A stretch of 60,832 nucleotides of DNA from an uncultured Prevotellaceae bacterium (GCA_947168045.1 CAMVKN010000019.1:1-60832); one strand, 5' to 3'; shown: positions 31,265 through 41,064, numbered from the stretch's first letter. A program made the numbers and translations. The notes: a model not told the origin generated them from the letters alone.

Positions 31265-32422
31265 ATGAATAACAAGCAAAACATTGCCCTTATCACGGGC
31301 ATTACGGGACAGGACGGCAGTTACCTAGCCGAGTTCCTGTTGGAGAAAGGATACGAGGTACATGGAACCATCCGAAGAAGCTCCGTGGACTTCCGTGAAC
31401 GTATAGCCCATTTGGAGGGCACCCCTCATTTCCACCTGCACTATGCCGACCTGGGTGACTCCATGAGTGTGTTGGGGGTAATTGGTAAGGTACGCCCAAC
31501 AGAAATCTATAACCTTGCTGCTCAGAGCCATGTGCAAGTCAGTTTCGACTCCCCTGAGTTCACCGCCGATGTCGATGCCGTCGGTGTACTCCGTGTCCTG
31601 GAGGCTGTACGCCAGCTGGGCATGACGGACACCTGCCGCATCTATCAGGCCAGCACCAGCGAGCTGTATGGCAAGGTGGAAGAAGTCCCGCAGAACGAGA
31701 ACACCCCGTTCCATCCTTATAGCCCTTACGCTGTCGCCAAACAGTATGGCTTCTGGATTGTCAAGGAGTACCGCGAGGCATATAATATGTATTGCTGCTC
31801 CGGCATCCTGTTCAACCACGAGAGTGAGCGACGTGGCGAGACCTTTGTCACCCGCAAGATCACCCTTGCTGCTGCTCGCATCTCTCAGGGCCTGCAAGAT
31901 TGCTTATATCTTGGCAATATGGACTCCCTTCGCGACTGGGGCTATGCCAAGGACTATGTGGAATGTATGTGGCTCATCCTTCAGCAGCCTAAGCCCGAGG
32001 ACTTTGTCATCGCTACAGGTGTTCAGCACTCTGTCCGCGAGTTTACTGACCTTGCTTTCAAACATGCTGGTATTCAGCTCGAATTCCAAGGCCAGGGTCT
32101 TGACGAAGTCGGTGTGGTCAAGAGCATTGACCCTCAACTCTCTACTGACTCTACACTCTACACTCTACACTCTACACTAAAGCCCGGCGACATCGTCGTA
32201 CGTGTCTCCCCCGACTTCTACCGTCCTACCGATGTCGTCAACCTTTGGGGCGACCCCACGAAGGCTAAGGCTAAGCTCAAGTGGAACCCCAACAAGACCA
32301 GCTTTGAAGAGCTTGTCAAACTCATGGTTGAACACGACATCGCCAAGGTCGCCGCCGAAGGTGCTGCTGCAAAAGTAAGAACAAATCTAGCAGAGTATCT
32401 CGAAAAGGGTATTGTTAAATAA
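31265..32422 (+). CDS. gmd: GDP-mannose 4,6-dehydratase
   Basis: A 385-residue short-chain dehydrogenase that converts GDP-D-mannose to GDP-4-keto-6-deoxymannose, the precursor of fucose, rhamnose or perosamine units. It shows the NAD(P)-binding [26 protein letters not shown], catalytic Tyr155 and Lys159 in SPYAVAKQY, and [17 protein letters not shown]. No GDP-fucose synthase (fcl) is present, although it is the usual partner, so the next step must be encoded elsewhere or the product differs. Residues about 289-305 ([17 protein letters not shown]) are extra relative to the family pattern and come from a CTCTACA heptamer array at 32130-32179, placed just before the conserved [15 protein letters not shown]. 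Confidence 0.95.
   Translation: MNNKQNIALITGITGQDGSYLAEFLLEKGYEVHGTIRRSSVDFRERIAHLEGTPHFHLHYADLGDSMSVLGVIGKVRPTEIYNLAAQSHVQVSFDSPEFTADVDAVGVLRVLEAVRQLGMTDTCRIYQASTSELYGKVEEVPQNENTPFHPYSPYAVAKQYGFWIVKEYREAYNMYCCSGILFNHESERRGETFVTRKITLAAARISQGLQDCLYLGNMDSLRDWGYAKDYVECMWLILQQPKPEDFVIATGVQHSVREFTDLAFKHAGIQLEFQGQGLDEVGVVKSIDPQLSTDSTLYTLHSTLKPGDIVVRVSPDFYRPTDVVNLWGDPTKAKAKLKWNPNKTSFEELVKLMVEHDIAKVAAEGAAAKVRTNLAEYLEKGIVK
32130..32179 (+). repeat. Heptamer array (CTCTACA) in frame inside gmd
   Basis: Four exact copies of CTCTACA follow two diverged units (CTCAACT, CTCTACT). They encode Thr-Leu-Tyr-Thr-Leu-His-Ser in a surface-loop position before the [12 protein letters not shown] block. The frame is kept on both sides. 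Confidence 0.8.
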
Positions 32423-32574
32423 TGGACAAAAGTCTCACAAACAACACGATTAGCTTACGTTGGTCTCGGGTATATAATATTTTTCATACCACTGGGCACA
32501 AACCCGATTCGTTTCTGAGCTTAGGTAGCCTACTAAACAGTTGAGCACATAGTGCCGCCAAACGCCAAAACTAA

Positions 32575-32646
32575 TCGTTGTCTATGGGCATTATCACCCA
32601 GATTACCTTTCACCTCGCTTACCTTCTCTACTGCATCCTACGCTGA
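32575..32646 (+). pseudogene. wza: Second Wza C-terminal remnant
   Basis: The last 20 codons before the TGA at 32644 read GIITQITFHLAYLLYCILR, which matches the C-terminus of the first wza remnant (GIQITLHLGSLLYRVLR) in QIT-HL--LLY--LR. Upstream in this frame a stop comes quickly, so nothing else of the gene is left. The rest of 32423-32660 shows no other gene. It is followed after 13 bases by repeat B. Confidence 0.5.
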
Positions 32647-32659
32647 TGCCCCCAAGCCA

Positions 32660-32724
32660 AAAGGCCCCGAGTGGCTCTCATAATTGTGTATAAAAGAATC
32701 AGGATCCACGATGACGGGCCGCTT
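32660..32724 (+). repeat. Structured 65-bp repeat, copy B, before the GHMP kinase fragment
   Basis: AGGCCCCGAGTGGCTCTCAT at the left and ATGACGGGCCGC at the right match copy A, with substitutions and one short gap in the middle. Both copies are followed within 15-25 bases by a start codon in a similar context (ATATGAATAA / ATATGAATAA). Confidence 0.75.
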
Positions 32725-32738
32725 TATGTCAAAATAAT

Positions 32739-32978
32739 ATGAATAATTATCAATATCATATATTTTCGGGGTTACGTTCATATGGTGGCTTACTCTGGGG
32801 CGGACGATTCTCTGGTGCAGGCTTTAAGGGCGCTTGCATTGCCTTGGTTGATCCATTTTATAAAGACGCTATAGAGAAAGCCATCACAGCACAGTATCTT
32901 GCTCAGTTCCCCGAATACGAAGGTGCCTTCCAAGTGTTCTGGGTTAAGCCTGATGATGGTGCCCGATTCGTTGACTGA
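32739..32978 (+). pseudogene. C-terminal fragment of a GHMP sugar kinase
   Basis: The 79-residue frame contains GGRFSGAGFKGACIALVDP, the conserved GHMP motif 3 of galactokinase-like enzymes, and ends FQVFWVKPDDGARFVD as such proteins do. The ATP-binding PxGxGLSSS motif and the whole N-terminal domain are missing. It has a start codon and a repeat-B leader, so it may still be expressed, but it cannot be an active kinase. The intact enzyme would phosphorylate a free sugar for nucleotide-sugar synthesis. Confidence 0.7.
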
Positions 32979-33008
32979 AGAACAGAAATAATAAAACATA
33001 GTTTTAAC

Positions 33009-34337
33009 ATGAATATAGCAGTTGCTGGAACAGGTTATGTAGGTATGAGCATTGCCACATTGCTGGCACTGCACAACCATGTAACCGCAGTAGATGTCAT
33101 CCCAGAGAAGGTAGAGAAGATCAACAACAAGATTTCTCCTATCCAGGATGATTACATTGAGAAGTATCTAACCGAGAAAGAGCTTGACCTCAACGCCACA
33201 CTTGATGGTGCATCAGCCTATAAAGATGCAGACTTTGTGGTGATTGCAGCCCCGACCAACTACGACCCACAAAAGAACTTCTTTGATACCCATCATATCG
33301 AGGATGTCATTAACCTTGTGTTGAGCGTCAATCCTGATGGCGTGATGGTTATTAAAAGTACCATCCCTGTGGGCTATTGTCGCTCCCTCTATGTCAAGTA
33401 TGCTTTGAAGTTCTTAACCGCCCCTGCTCTCAAGGGCAAGAAGTTCAACTTACTCTTCTCTCCAGAGTTCCTTCGCGAGAGCAAAGCCCTCTATGACAAT
33501 CTCTATCCCAGTCGTATCATTGTGGGCTATCCCAAGATACTGCCTGCTGACCGAAACGCCAAGTGGGATGAGGAGAATGCTGCCATAACTGCCATAGGTA
33601 ATCCTGAGGCAGAAGAAAAGGCAAAGACCTTTGCTACACTACTTCAGGAAGGTGCTATCAAGGAAAACATTGATACTCTCTTTATGGGCATGACTGAAGC
33701 CGAGGCAGTAAAGCTTTTTGCAAATACATATCTTGCCCTGCGTGTTAGCTACTTCAATGAACTTGACACATATGCTGAGGTAAAAGGCCTCGACTCTCAG
33801 GCCATCATCTCTGGCGTGGGTCTCGACCCTCGCATCGGCACACACTATAATAATCCAAGCTTTGGCTATGGTGGCTATTGCTTGCCTAAGGATACCAAAC
33901 AGTTGCTTGCCAACTATGCTGATGTGCCACAGACCATGATGACAGCCATTGTAGAGAGCAACCGTACCCGTAAGGACTTCATTGCCGATGAAGTGCTGCG
34001 CAAGGCAGGCTACTATACCGCCAATAGCGACTGGAGCCAGAACTCAGAAAAAGAAGTCACCATCGGAGTGTTCCGCCTAACGATGAAAAGCAACTCTGAC
34101 AACTTCCGCCAGAGTGCCATTCAGGGCATCATGAAACGAGTAAAGGCCAAAGGTGCCAATATCATCATCTATGAGCCTACGCTAACAGATGGCGAGACCT
34201 TCTTTGGCTCTCGCATAGTGAACAATATTGATATGTTCAAGAAAGAGTCTGACGCCATTATCGCGAACCGTTATGATTCGTTGCTTGATGATGTGGTAGA
34301 GAAGGTTTATACCAGAGATATTTTCAAAAGAGATTAG
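33009..34337 (+). CDS. ugd: UDP-glucose/nucleotide-sugar 6-dehydrogenase
   Basis: A 442-residue NAD-dependent dehydrogenase that oxidises C6 of a UDP-sugar in two steps to the uronic acid. Visible marks: the Rossmann motif [43 protein letters not shown], and catalytic Cys291 in [14 protein letters not shown]. Substrate UDP-glucose is most likely; UDP-N-acetylmannosamine-type relatives cannot be excluded. It begins the main run of intact capsule genes and implies an acidic sugar in the polymer. Confidence 0.92.
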   Translation: MNIAVAGTGYVGMSIATLLALHNHVTAVDVIPEKVEKINNKISPIQDDYIEKYLTEKELDLNATLDGASAYKDADFVVIAAPTNYDPQKNFFDTHHIEDVINLVLSVNPDGVMVIKSTIPVGYCRSLYVKYALKFLTAPALKGKKFNLLFSPEFLRESKALYDNLYPSRIIVGYPKILPADRNAKWDEENAAITAIGNPEAEEKAKTFATLLQEGAIKENIDTLFMGMTEAEAVKLFANTYLALRVSYFNELDTYAEVKGLDSQAIISGVGLDPRIGTHYNNPSFGYGGYCLPKDTKQLLANYADVPQTMMTAIVESNRTRKDFIADEVLRKAGYYTANSDWSQNSEKEVTIGVFRLTMKSNSDNFRQSAIQGIMKRVKAKGANIIIYEPTLTDGETFFGSRIVNNIDMFKKESDAIIANRYDSLLDDVVEKVYTRDIFKRD

Positions 34338-34443
34338 ACATAGTATCTGTCACCCCACATATTCGAAAACACATCTGGTATTTCTTCGATGTCATGGAAG
34401 GACTTCTTATCTCATCTTATATTTATGACCCGCTTATTAGATA

Positions 34444-35976
34444 ATGTCTAATTCTTATATAGATAACAAACGCATAGCCAAGAATACGCTGCTGTTGTAT
34501 TTCCGTACGCTTGTCATCCTGCTGATTACTCTATATACCAGTAGAGTAATCCTTAACGCATTAGGAGTTGAAGACTACGGAATCTACAACGTAGTAGGCG
34601 GTGTCGTAGCGATGTTCAGTGTAATATCTGGTGCATTGTCTTCTGCAATCAGCCGCTTTATAACATTTGAATTAGGGAAAGGAAAAACAGAAAAGTTGAG
34701 TATTATATTCTCAACAAGCGTCAACATCCAGGTCGGAATATCTCTACTTATAATCCTAATTGGTGAAATTGTAGGCTTATGGTTTTTAAATTACCAAATG
34801 AACATTCCGGCAGAACGTCTTGTTGCAGCCAACTGGGTACTTCAGTGCTCGTTATTGACATTTTGTATAAATCTGATAAGCGTGCCATATAATGCCTGTA
34901 TAATAGCCCATGAGAAGATGGATATTTTTGCATACGTGAGCATACTTGAAGCTTTCCTGAAACTCACTGTATGTTTTCTTATTCTCGTCTCGCCATGGGA
35001 TAGATTGATTTTCTATGCCATATTATTAGTATGTGTATCAATAATTATCCGTATGACATACACAGTCTATTGCCATAAGCATTTTGATGAAAGTCACTAT
35101 CATTTCGTTTTCGACAAAAGTGTAATGAAGGATATGACAGGTTTTGCTGGATGGAATTTCTTTACGAATAGTGCTTATATATTCAACACCCAAGGCGTTA
35201 ATCTTTTGATAAACTTATTCTTTGGTGTAACAGTTAATGCTGCAAGGGGTATTGCAACACAGGTTGACCATGCTGTCACCCAATTAGTAAACAGTTTTAC
35301 TACAGCAATGAATCCACAAATAACAAAGAGTTACGCAGCAGGAAGAAAAGAGGAAATGATAGCATTGGTGTGTCGTGGGTCAAAGTTTTCTTATTTTATA
35401 ATGTTCGTTTTCGCTTTACCAGTTTTAATGGAAACAGAGTACATTTTGACGGTATGGTTAAAGATTGTACCACCTCACGCTGTTAACTTTGTAAGGTTAG
35501 CCATTATTGCAACTATGATAAATATCATAGGAAAAACCGGATATACTGCGTGTATGGCAACAGGGATGATACGGAAATACGTATTATGTATAACACCTGT
35601 TACGTGTTTGGTCTTTCCCCTAAGTTGGATTGGTTTTGAATTGGGTGCCCCTTCCGAGACACCATACATCCTCTATGCAATTGTGTATATAGGAAATGAA
35701 ATTATTAGGCTTAGAATGATGAAGGAATTATTGGACTTTCCAATATTGCGGTTCGCAAAGGAAGTAATAAGCAGAGTAGCATTAGTTACAATCATCTCAA
35801 CTATTGCTCCACTTGGTATTGTACTCCTTATGGAACCTAGTGTTGCCAGGCTATTTATTTCCATTTCAGTTAGCTTAACGGCAGCCATATCATTGGTTTT
35901 CTTATTGGGTCTTACTAATAGTGAAAGGCATGTTTTAGTAAAATATTTATTCACTAAAATAAAAAAAGTACCATAG
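34444..35976 (+). CDS. Wzx-type polysaccharide flippase
   Basis: A 510-residue integral membrane protein with about 12-14 hydrophobic segments spread over its whole length. The N-terminal region (IAKNTLLLYFRTLVILLITLYTSRV is one hydrophobic start region; GVEDYGIYNVVGGVVAMF) is typical of oligosaccharide flippases of the MOP superfamily. It should move the lipid-linked repeat unit across the inner membrane. It lies 105 bases after the dehydrogenase and 12 before the Fe-S protein. GC content falls from here to about 48 kb. Confidence 0.9.
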   Translation: MSNSYIDNKRIAKNTLLLYFRTLVILLITLYTSRVILNALGVEDYGIYNVVGGVVAMFSVISGALSSAISRFITFELGKGKTEKLSIIFSTSVNIQVGISLLIILIGEIVGLWFLNYQMNIPAERLVAANWVLQCSLLTFCINLISVPYNACIIAHEKMDIFAYVSILEAFLKLTVCFLILVSPWDRLIFYAILLVCVSIIIRMTYTVYCHKHFDESHYHFVFDKSVMKDMTGFAGWNFFTNSAYIFNTQGVNLLINLFFGVTVNAARGIATQVDHAVTQLVNSFTTAMNPQITKSYAAGRKEEMIALVCRGSKFSYFIMFVFALPVLMETEYILTVWLKIVPPHAVNFVRLAIIATMINIIGKTGYTACMATGMIRKYVLCITPVTCLVFPLSWIGFELGAPSETPYILYAIVYIGNEIIRLRMMKELLDFPILRFAKEVISRVALVTIISTIAPLGIVLLMEPSVARLFISISVSLTAAISLVFLLGLTNSERHVLVKYLFTKIKKVP

Positions 35977-35988
35977 AGAATAGTCGCA

Positions 35989-37266
35989 ATGGACAATATA
36001 GACAAAATAAAAGACTCCCATCTTTGCTATGGATGTGGAACTTGTAATGTAATTTGCGGGCATCAGGCCATAACGATGAAATATGACGATATTGGGAGAT
36101 TGCTTCCAATGATTGATGAAACAAAATGTACCAATTGCGGGTTATGCTATAGCCACTGTCCAAGTTTGGACTTAAAAGGCATTCAACTACCACACGCAGA
36201 AGACAAATATATAGGTAAAGTTGAAAAGGTTTATGTCGGAAAGGCAACAGATGAGAGAATATACAAGAACTCCCAGAGTGGCGGTCTTGTAACGGCTACC
36301 CTTAAATACTTATTTGATTCTGAAAAGATAGATGCTGCTGTCGTATGTCGAGTGGAGGATGCAACCGAATATACGCCTAAAGCCATTGTAATTACAAAAA
36401 CTGATAATTTATTCGCTTGTCAGAAATCATCATACGTGCCTATTGACATAGTGTCAGCAATGAAGCAGACTGAACAGTATCACTCAATTGCTGTGGTTGG
36501 TACAGGATGTCATATACAAGGTATAAGGGCTTTGCAGAGTTTCAACACGAAATACAGAGATAAGGTTAAATATAGGCTGGGGTTAATATGTGACCGAACA
36601 CTCTGCAAGACGGTGACAGATGTGCTATATGGGTATTATTATAAGGGTCAACAAAAGCGACTTATATGGCGTGACAAGTCTTTGAGCTATAAGAATGCAA
36701 GAATACTCATTAAAACGACAGATAACAAAATAGTCCAGGTGCCGACTTGGAAGCGTCATAAACTTAAAGATCCTTTTACCAATCCTCGCTGCCGTATATG
36801 TTTTGACAAACTCAACACAGGTGCAGACATCGTTTATGGCGACCCATGGGGAATGTCTAATGTTGACTGGAATGGTGGCATGTCATTAGTCATGTCACGT
36901 ACTTCAGAGGGAGCAAAAATTCTGAAAGAGATGATGCACTACCTACTGGCAGATTTAAGAGAAGCGCCATTAGAAGAGGCGATAGCAGGACAGCATATAG
37001 AAAAGCGGAAGAAAGACGTATCTTCAGCATTGTCATGTTACCATATGAAAGGTTGGCTTATGCCAAGCTATGCAACAACTTTAAATCCTTCCGAAGATGG
37101 CTCTCATATAAGGCCTCTTATTGATAAGTTTGTTAAGGATAGTTCAAAATCAAAAGAAGAAATTATTAGGCACAATACAATTTATCTAAGAAATACAGCC
37201 GTAAAGTCTTCTGTGCTCAATATTCTCAAATCACCAATTAAATTAGTTAGTAAAATAATAAGATAA
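35989..37266 (+). CDS. Fe-S protein of the coenzyme F420 hydrogenase beta-subunit family
   Basis: A 425-residue protein. The N-terminus has two 4Fe-4S clusters (CYGCGTCNVICG and CTNCGLCYSHCP), followed by the FrhB-like domain (YKNSQSGGLVTATLKYLF; TGCHIQGIRAL; LGLICDRTLC; ADIVYGDPWG). In polysaccharide loci this family is regularly found directly beside a pyruvyl transferase, as here (gap of 6 bases). Its redox role in polymer modification is not understood. True F420 chemistry is unlikely in this group. Confidence 0.88.
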   Translation: MDNIDKIKDSHLCYGCGTCNVICGHQAITMKYDDIGRLLPMIDETKCTNCGLCYSHCPSLDLKGIQLPHAEDKYIGKVEKVYVGKATDERIYKNSQSGGLVTATLKYLFDSEKIDAAVVCRVEDATEYTPKAIVITKTDNLFACQKSSYVPIDIVSAMKQTEQYHSIAVVGTGCHIQGIRALQSFNTKYRDKVKYRLGLICDRTLCKTVTDVLYGYYYKGQQKRLIWRDKSLSYKNARILIKTTDNKIVQVPTWKRHKLKDPFTNPRCRICFDKLNTGADIVYGDPWGMSNVDWNGGMSLVMSRTSEGAKILKEMMHYLLADLREAPLEEAIAGQHIEKRKKDVSSALSCYHMKGWLMPSYATTLNPSEDGSHIRPLIDKFVKDSSKSKEEIIRHNTIYLRNTAVKSSVLNILKSPIKLVSKIIR

Positions 37267-37272
37267 CCAATT

Positions 37273-38415
37273 ATGAAAATAGTATTATCTGGTGTTGAGA
37301 CCAACAATAAAGGCGCGGAGTTAATGCTCTACGCAATATTGCAGGAGATAGAGAGAAGGCATCCGGAAGCTATTGTGTATATACCGAGAGACAGGATGTT
37401 CCATGAACTAAGTTATGTGAAGACAAAACTTGACTTTAGATATATTCCTTGTGGGAAGTTTGAACAGAAGTTTCATCTTGCAAGTGTTTTTGAGAAGCTA
37501 GAAATACCTTTCCAATTATTACCTCACATGATAGGAATGGGGAAAGTAGATTATTTCGTTGATGCCAGCGGATTCCGCTTCTCTGACAAGTTCAAACATT
37601 CAGCACACTCTTCAGCCATCTTACAATGTATTTTGTCTGCCTATAAAAAGCAAGGCACCAAAATAATATATCTGCCTCAAGCATTCGGGCCTTTCGAAAA
37701 GAAAGCTTCCAGAGATGTCCTGTCTGTATTGAACAACTATGCCACAGTATTGATGCCACGTGAGAAGGTGTCATTGCAATACTTGGAAGACTCTGGGATC
37801 ACCAATATGGCGAAAGTAAAGATGTTTACAGACTTCACATCATTAGTAGAAGGTGTTTTTCCAACACAATACGAGCACTTGCGCAATGGTATTTGTGTCA
37901 TTCCTAATAAGCAGATGATAAACAAGGGCGCAATTGGACTGGATGGCTATATTTCTTTGCTTGAGTCTATTATCAATAATGCCAGAAAATCAGGAAAGGT
38001 TGTCTATCTGTTAAATCATGAAGGCGGAAAAGACGAGCAGCTTTGTAAAGACTTGCAAAAAAGGCTTCCAGACATAATTCAATATGTTTCTGGTCTCAAT
38101 GCACTAGAAGTAAAAGGTTTAATTGCTTCAGCATACTTGACGGTTTCTTCAAGATTTCATGGCGTCGCATCGTCACTGAACTCATGTGTACCTTGTCTTG
38201 CCACAAGTTGGAGTCATAAATATCAGGAGTTATTCAATGATTATTCAATGAGTGATTGTGTATTACCAATCGAGGATATACAGGGTGCTATCAATATGAT
38301 TGATAATTATCTCGACGAAAATATAAATTCTAAAGTCAGAAACATCTTGCGTAATAAGGTTCCTCACATAAAAGAAGAAAACCGAAAGATGTGGGAATTT
38401 ATTTGGACCTGCTAA
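37273..38415 (+). CDS. Polysaccharide pyruvyl transferase family protein
   Basis: A 380-residue protein of the pyruvyl transferase family (WcaK/CsaB type), which adds ketal-linked pyruvate from phosphoenolpyruvate to sugar residues and so adds negative charge. Marks: the N-terminal VLSGVETNNKGAELMLYAI with the GxxNxGxE loop, a GPFEKK segment, and SRFHGVASSLNSCVPCLATSW near 295. It is directly downstream of the F420-hydrogenase-like gene. Confidence 0.88.
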   Translation: MKIVLSGVETNNKGAELMLYAILQEIERRHPEAIVYIPRDRMFHELSYVKTKLDFRYIPCGKFEQKFHLASVFEKLEIPFQLLPHMIGMGKVDYFVDASGFRFSDKFKHSAHSSAILQCILSAYKKQGTKIIYLPQAFGPFEKKASRDVLSVLNNYATVLMPREKVSLQYLEDSGITNMAKVKMFTDFTSLVEGVFPTQYEHLRNGICVIPNKQMINKGAIGLDGYISLLESIINNARKSGKVVYLLNHEGGKDEQLCKDLQKRLPDIIQYVSGLNALEVKGLIASAYLTVSSRFHGVASSLNSCVPCLATSWSHKYQELFNDYSMSDCVLPIEDIQGAINMIDNYLDENINSKVRNILRNKVPHIKEENRKMWEFIWTC

Positions 38416-38425
38416 AAATGATTTC

Positions 38426-39301
38426 ATGAAAACTTATACATTTATTATTCCCCACAAGAATTGTCCGGAATTGCTTGCGCGTTGTGTGGATAGTATTCCT
38501 GAACGAGAGGATGTACAAATCATTATTGTGGATGACAATAGTGATGAAGGAAAGAAGCCTAGTATTGACAGGGAGGGTGTAGAAATCATACTTCTTGATG
38601 CGGATCACTCAAAAGGAGCTGGCCATGCAAGAAATGTTGGACTACAGCATGCTAAGGGGAAATGGCTGCTCTTTGCTGATGCAGATGACTTCTATACGCC
38701 TGAAATGTTGTCAGTCCTTGACAAATATAGTTCCACTGATATTGATGTACTTTATTTTGATTATAGAGCTGTGAATGTAGATGGCACACTCTCTAAACAT
38801 CCTTACAGTTTATGGCTTACAAGCGCAAAAACGACACCAAAGGATCTTGATAGAATAAAATTTATGCATTATGCTCCATGGAATAAGATGATTAATATGG
38901 AAATGGTGTATAATCACCAGATAAGATTTGAGGAAACAAAAAATGGCAATGATATGTTTTTTACGCTTCAAGTTGGATGGTTTGCAAAAAAAATCCAAAT
39001 TGACTATACACCGATTTATCGCTACGTATATCAACAAGGCAGCTTAGTTAATAATAGAAAAAAAACTTCTGAAGAGATTATTTCAAAACTGCTTCATCGA
39101 GAACAGATGAGTGAATTTAGAATATATTTAGGATATCCTGAAACCAAGGCATCAGGGATGTTTCATTATTTATTATCATGCTTGCGCTCAGGCGGCTTGT
39201 TATACTGTTTTGATGTTGCAAAGGCGTATCTGGTATGTCGTAAGAAAATTAAGAATGAAAAATACAAATTTGTTGAGTATTTTAAAAAACATTTACAATG
39301 A
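38426..39301 (+). CDS. Glycosyltransferase family 2
   Basis: A 291-residue GT-A type transferase. It shows TFIIPHKNCPELLARCVDSI, IIIVDDNSDEG, GHARNVGLQHAKGKWLLFAD and the metal-binding DAD-D motif (ADADDFYTPEML). The C-terminal part has no strong membrane segment. Donor and acceptor sugars cannot be read from the sequence. Its stop overlaps the next start by four bases. Confidence 0.9.
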   Translation: MKTYTFIIPHKNCPELLARCVDSIPEREDVQIIIVDDNSDEGKKPSIDREGVEIILLDADHSKGAGHARNVGLQHAKGKWLLFADADDFYTPEMLSVLDKYSSTDIDVLYFDYRAVNVDGTLSKHPYSLWLTSAKTTPKDLDRIKFMHYAPWNKMINMEMVYNHQIRFEETKNGNDMFFTLQVGWFAKKIQIDYTPIYRYVYQQGSLVNNRKKTSEEIISKLLHREQMSEFRIYLGYPETKASGMFHYLLSCLRSGGLLYCFDVAKAYLVCRKKIKNEKYKFVEYFKKHLQ

Positions 39302-39879
39302 ATCTTTCTTTATTATTTAAATGTTGGAGATATATATTTGCAGTTCCACATATTTTAGTTCTCAAATTAGCTTCCGATGGTATTAAGCAATCTGTAGAAA
39401 CAGATTTGCAAGTGATGAACTATAGATGTCATTGCGATAAGAGATTAAGTTATTATCTTGTAAATCGATCACCATACAGAAATGTCTTTTATTATCGTAT
39501 CGGCACTAAATGGGCAAGACTGTTAAAGATATTCCTCCCTGAATATGAAGGTTTTTATATTACTCCACATGTAAAAAAAATAGGTGGTGGGGTTTTCGTC
39601 CTAAATCATCCCTACGGTACAATAATAAATGCCAAAGAAATAGGTAATTTTTTCACTGTTTGCCAATTGACCACATTGGGGAATAAAGAACATGGAAAAA
39701 ATGACTTGACTCCTGTCATCGGAGATAATGTATCATTGGGGGCTAATGTAAATATCATCGGTAATATTAAGGTTGGAAACAATGTGATTATTGGTGCTGG
39801 TAGTGTAGTCGTTAAAGATGTGCCAGATAACTGTATAGTTGCTGGAAACCCTGCAAAAATTATTAAGAGAACAGAATAA
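39298..39879 (+). CDS. Left-handed beta-helix acetyltransferase (serine acetyltransferase-like)
   Basis: A 193-residue hexapeptide-repeat protein. The repeats are seen in the second half: GGGVFVLNHPYGTIINAKEIG, split by the usual loops, then VIGDNVSLGANVNIIGNIKV and GNNVIIGAGSVVVKDVPDNC, ending IVAGNPAKIIKRTE. This is the CysE/CatB type commonly used for O-acetylation of sugars in capsule loci. It overlaps the GT2 gene by four bases (ATGA) and is followed after one base by the polymerase-like gene. Confidence 0.85.
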   Translation: MNLSLLFKCWRYIFAVPHILVLKLASDGIKQSVETDLQVMNYRCHCDKRLSYYLVNRSPYRNVFYYRIGTKWARLLKIFLPEYEGFYITPHVKKIGGGVFVLNHPYGTIINAKEIGNFFTVCQLTTLGNKEHGKNDLTPVIGDNVSLGANVNIIGNIKVGNNVIIGAGSVVVKDVPDNCIVAGNPAKIIKRTE

Positions 39880-39880
39880 G

Positions 39881-41062
39881 ATGAATAGTTTTTTTGAAAA
39901 TAAAGCAAATATTTATTTTCTATTGTGGTGTATATACTTGTTAAAAGGAACACTATATCAAGAAGGTACTCTCATAAATCAGGGATTGTTATTGATAATA
40001 TTATTGATAACACTCTTTGAGTCATTTTCGTGTCTTCAAATAACTAAAAACATTTATGTTTCGAGGCTATTTAGAAGTATTTCTGCACTTATAGCCATGT
40101 TCACTATATACGGCATTATTCTTTTTGTAACTGATGGCGTAAGTGTAAAGGGGAAAATGTCGCAATATTATATAGAGGGAGCATATATTTCCTTACTGCC
40201 TATTTATGTTACATATTTGTATACAAAAAAAGGATTAATCACACTACATTCATTACAAATGTGGATGATACTATTTGTGATTGTTGGAATATGTGAATAT
40301 TTTAAGATGGAGAGAGGATTGACAGCAAGAATACTAGAGAACAAATCAGCATTTGATGAAGGTACGAATAACGCAGGAAATTGGCTCCTTTATTTAATAC
40401 CTGGAATGTTAGTATTTCGAAAAAAGCCTTTGTTTCTTTATATTGGGCTTGCAGTAATCACAGTCTTTATTATTATGGCAATGAAGAGAGGAGCAATATT
40501 GATTTGTTTATTCCTATTGCTTATTATTATAAGAGGCATTATGAAAAACGCATCTAAACAGCAATATTTTATCATCGCTCTATTGGCTGCAATAACTTTA
40601 TTAGTTGTTTTCGCTTATATTCAACAGATGATACAATCTAGCGATTATTTCAATTATAGATTAGAACAAACACTTGAAGGAGACACCAGTAATAGAGAGG
40701 TCATATATGAGAACTTTTGGAATACTTATATCAACCAATCAGACCCTTTTGCACTTTTATTTGGTAGAGGCGCATGGGCTACGTTAAAGACAGCGGGGGG
40801 GTTCGCTCACAATGATTGGTTAGAAATGCTAATAAATAATGGTATAATAGGGGCTTTTTTATTATTTGTCTTTTTATATCGGCTCTTCCAAGTGTCAAGA
40901 TGTAAATTTCTAGCATATGAGTCCAGATTCTGTCTCTTCCTCATTTTTTTTATAATAACAATCAGGACTTTTATATCTATGTCAATCTGTGGCATGAGTA
41001 TTTATGCAACTTCCATGTTAGGGTTCTCCCTTGCTGACGGTTTCCGCAAAAATGTTAGATAA
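39881..41062 (+). CDS. O-antigen polymerase/ligase-like membrane protein (Wzy type)
   Basis: The start is set at the ATG at 39881 (MNSFFENKANIYFLLW), one base after the preceding stop; the frame is open 14 codons further but that would overlap. The 393-residue product has about ten membrane segments and a large periplasmic loop (about 240-310) with a Wzy/ligase-like HNDWLEMLINNGIIGAF motif after it. Sequence conservation in this family is low, so the call rests on topology, this His-Asn-Asp motif and the fact that the locus otherwise lacks a polymerase. Confidence 0.8.
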   Translation: MNSFFENKANIYFLLWCIYLLKGTLYQEGTLINQGLLLIILLITLFESFSCLQITKNIYVSRLFRSISALIAMFTIYGIILFVTDGVSVKGKMSQYYIEGAYISLLPIYVTYLYTKKGLITLHSLQMWMILFVIVGICEYFKMERGLTARILENKSAFDEGTNNAGNWLLYLIPGMLVFRKKPLFLYIGLAVITVFIIMAMKRGAILICLFLLLIIIRGIMKNASKQQYFIIALLAAITLLVVFAYIQQMIQSSDYFNYRLEQTLEGDTSNREVIYENFWNTYINQSDPFALLFGRGAWATLKTAGGFAHNDWLEMLINNGIIGAFLLFVFLYRLFQVSRCKFLAYESRFCLFLIFFIITIRTFISMSICGMSIYATSMLGFSLADGFRKNVR

Positions 41063-41064
41063 AC

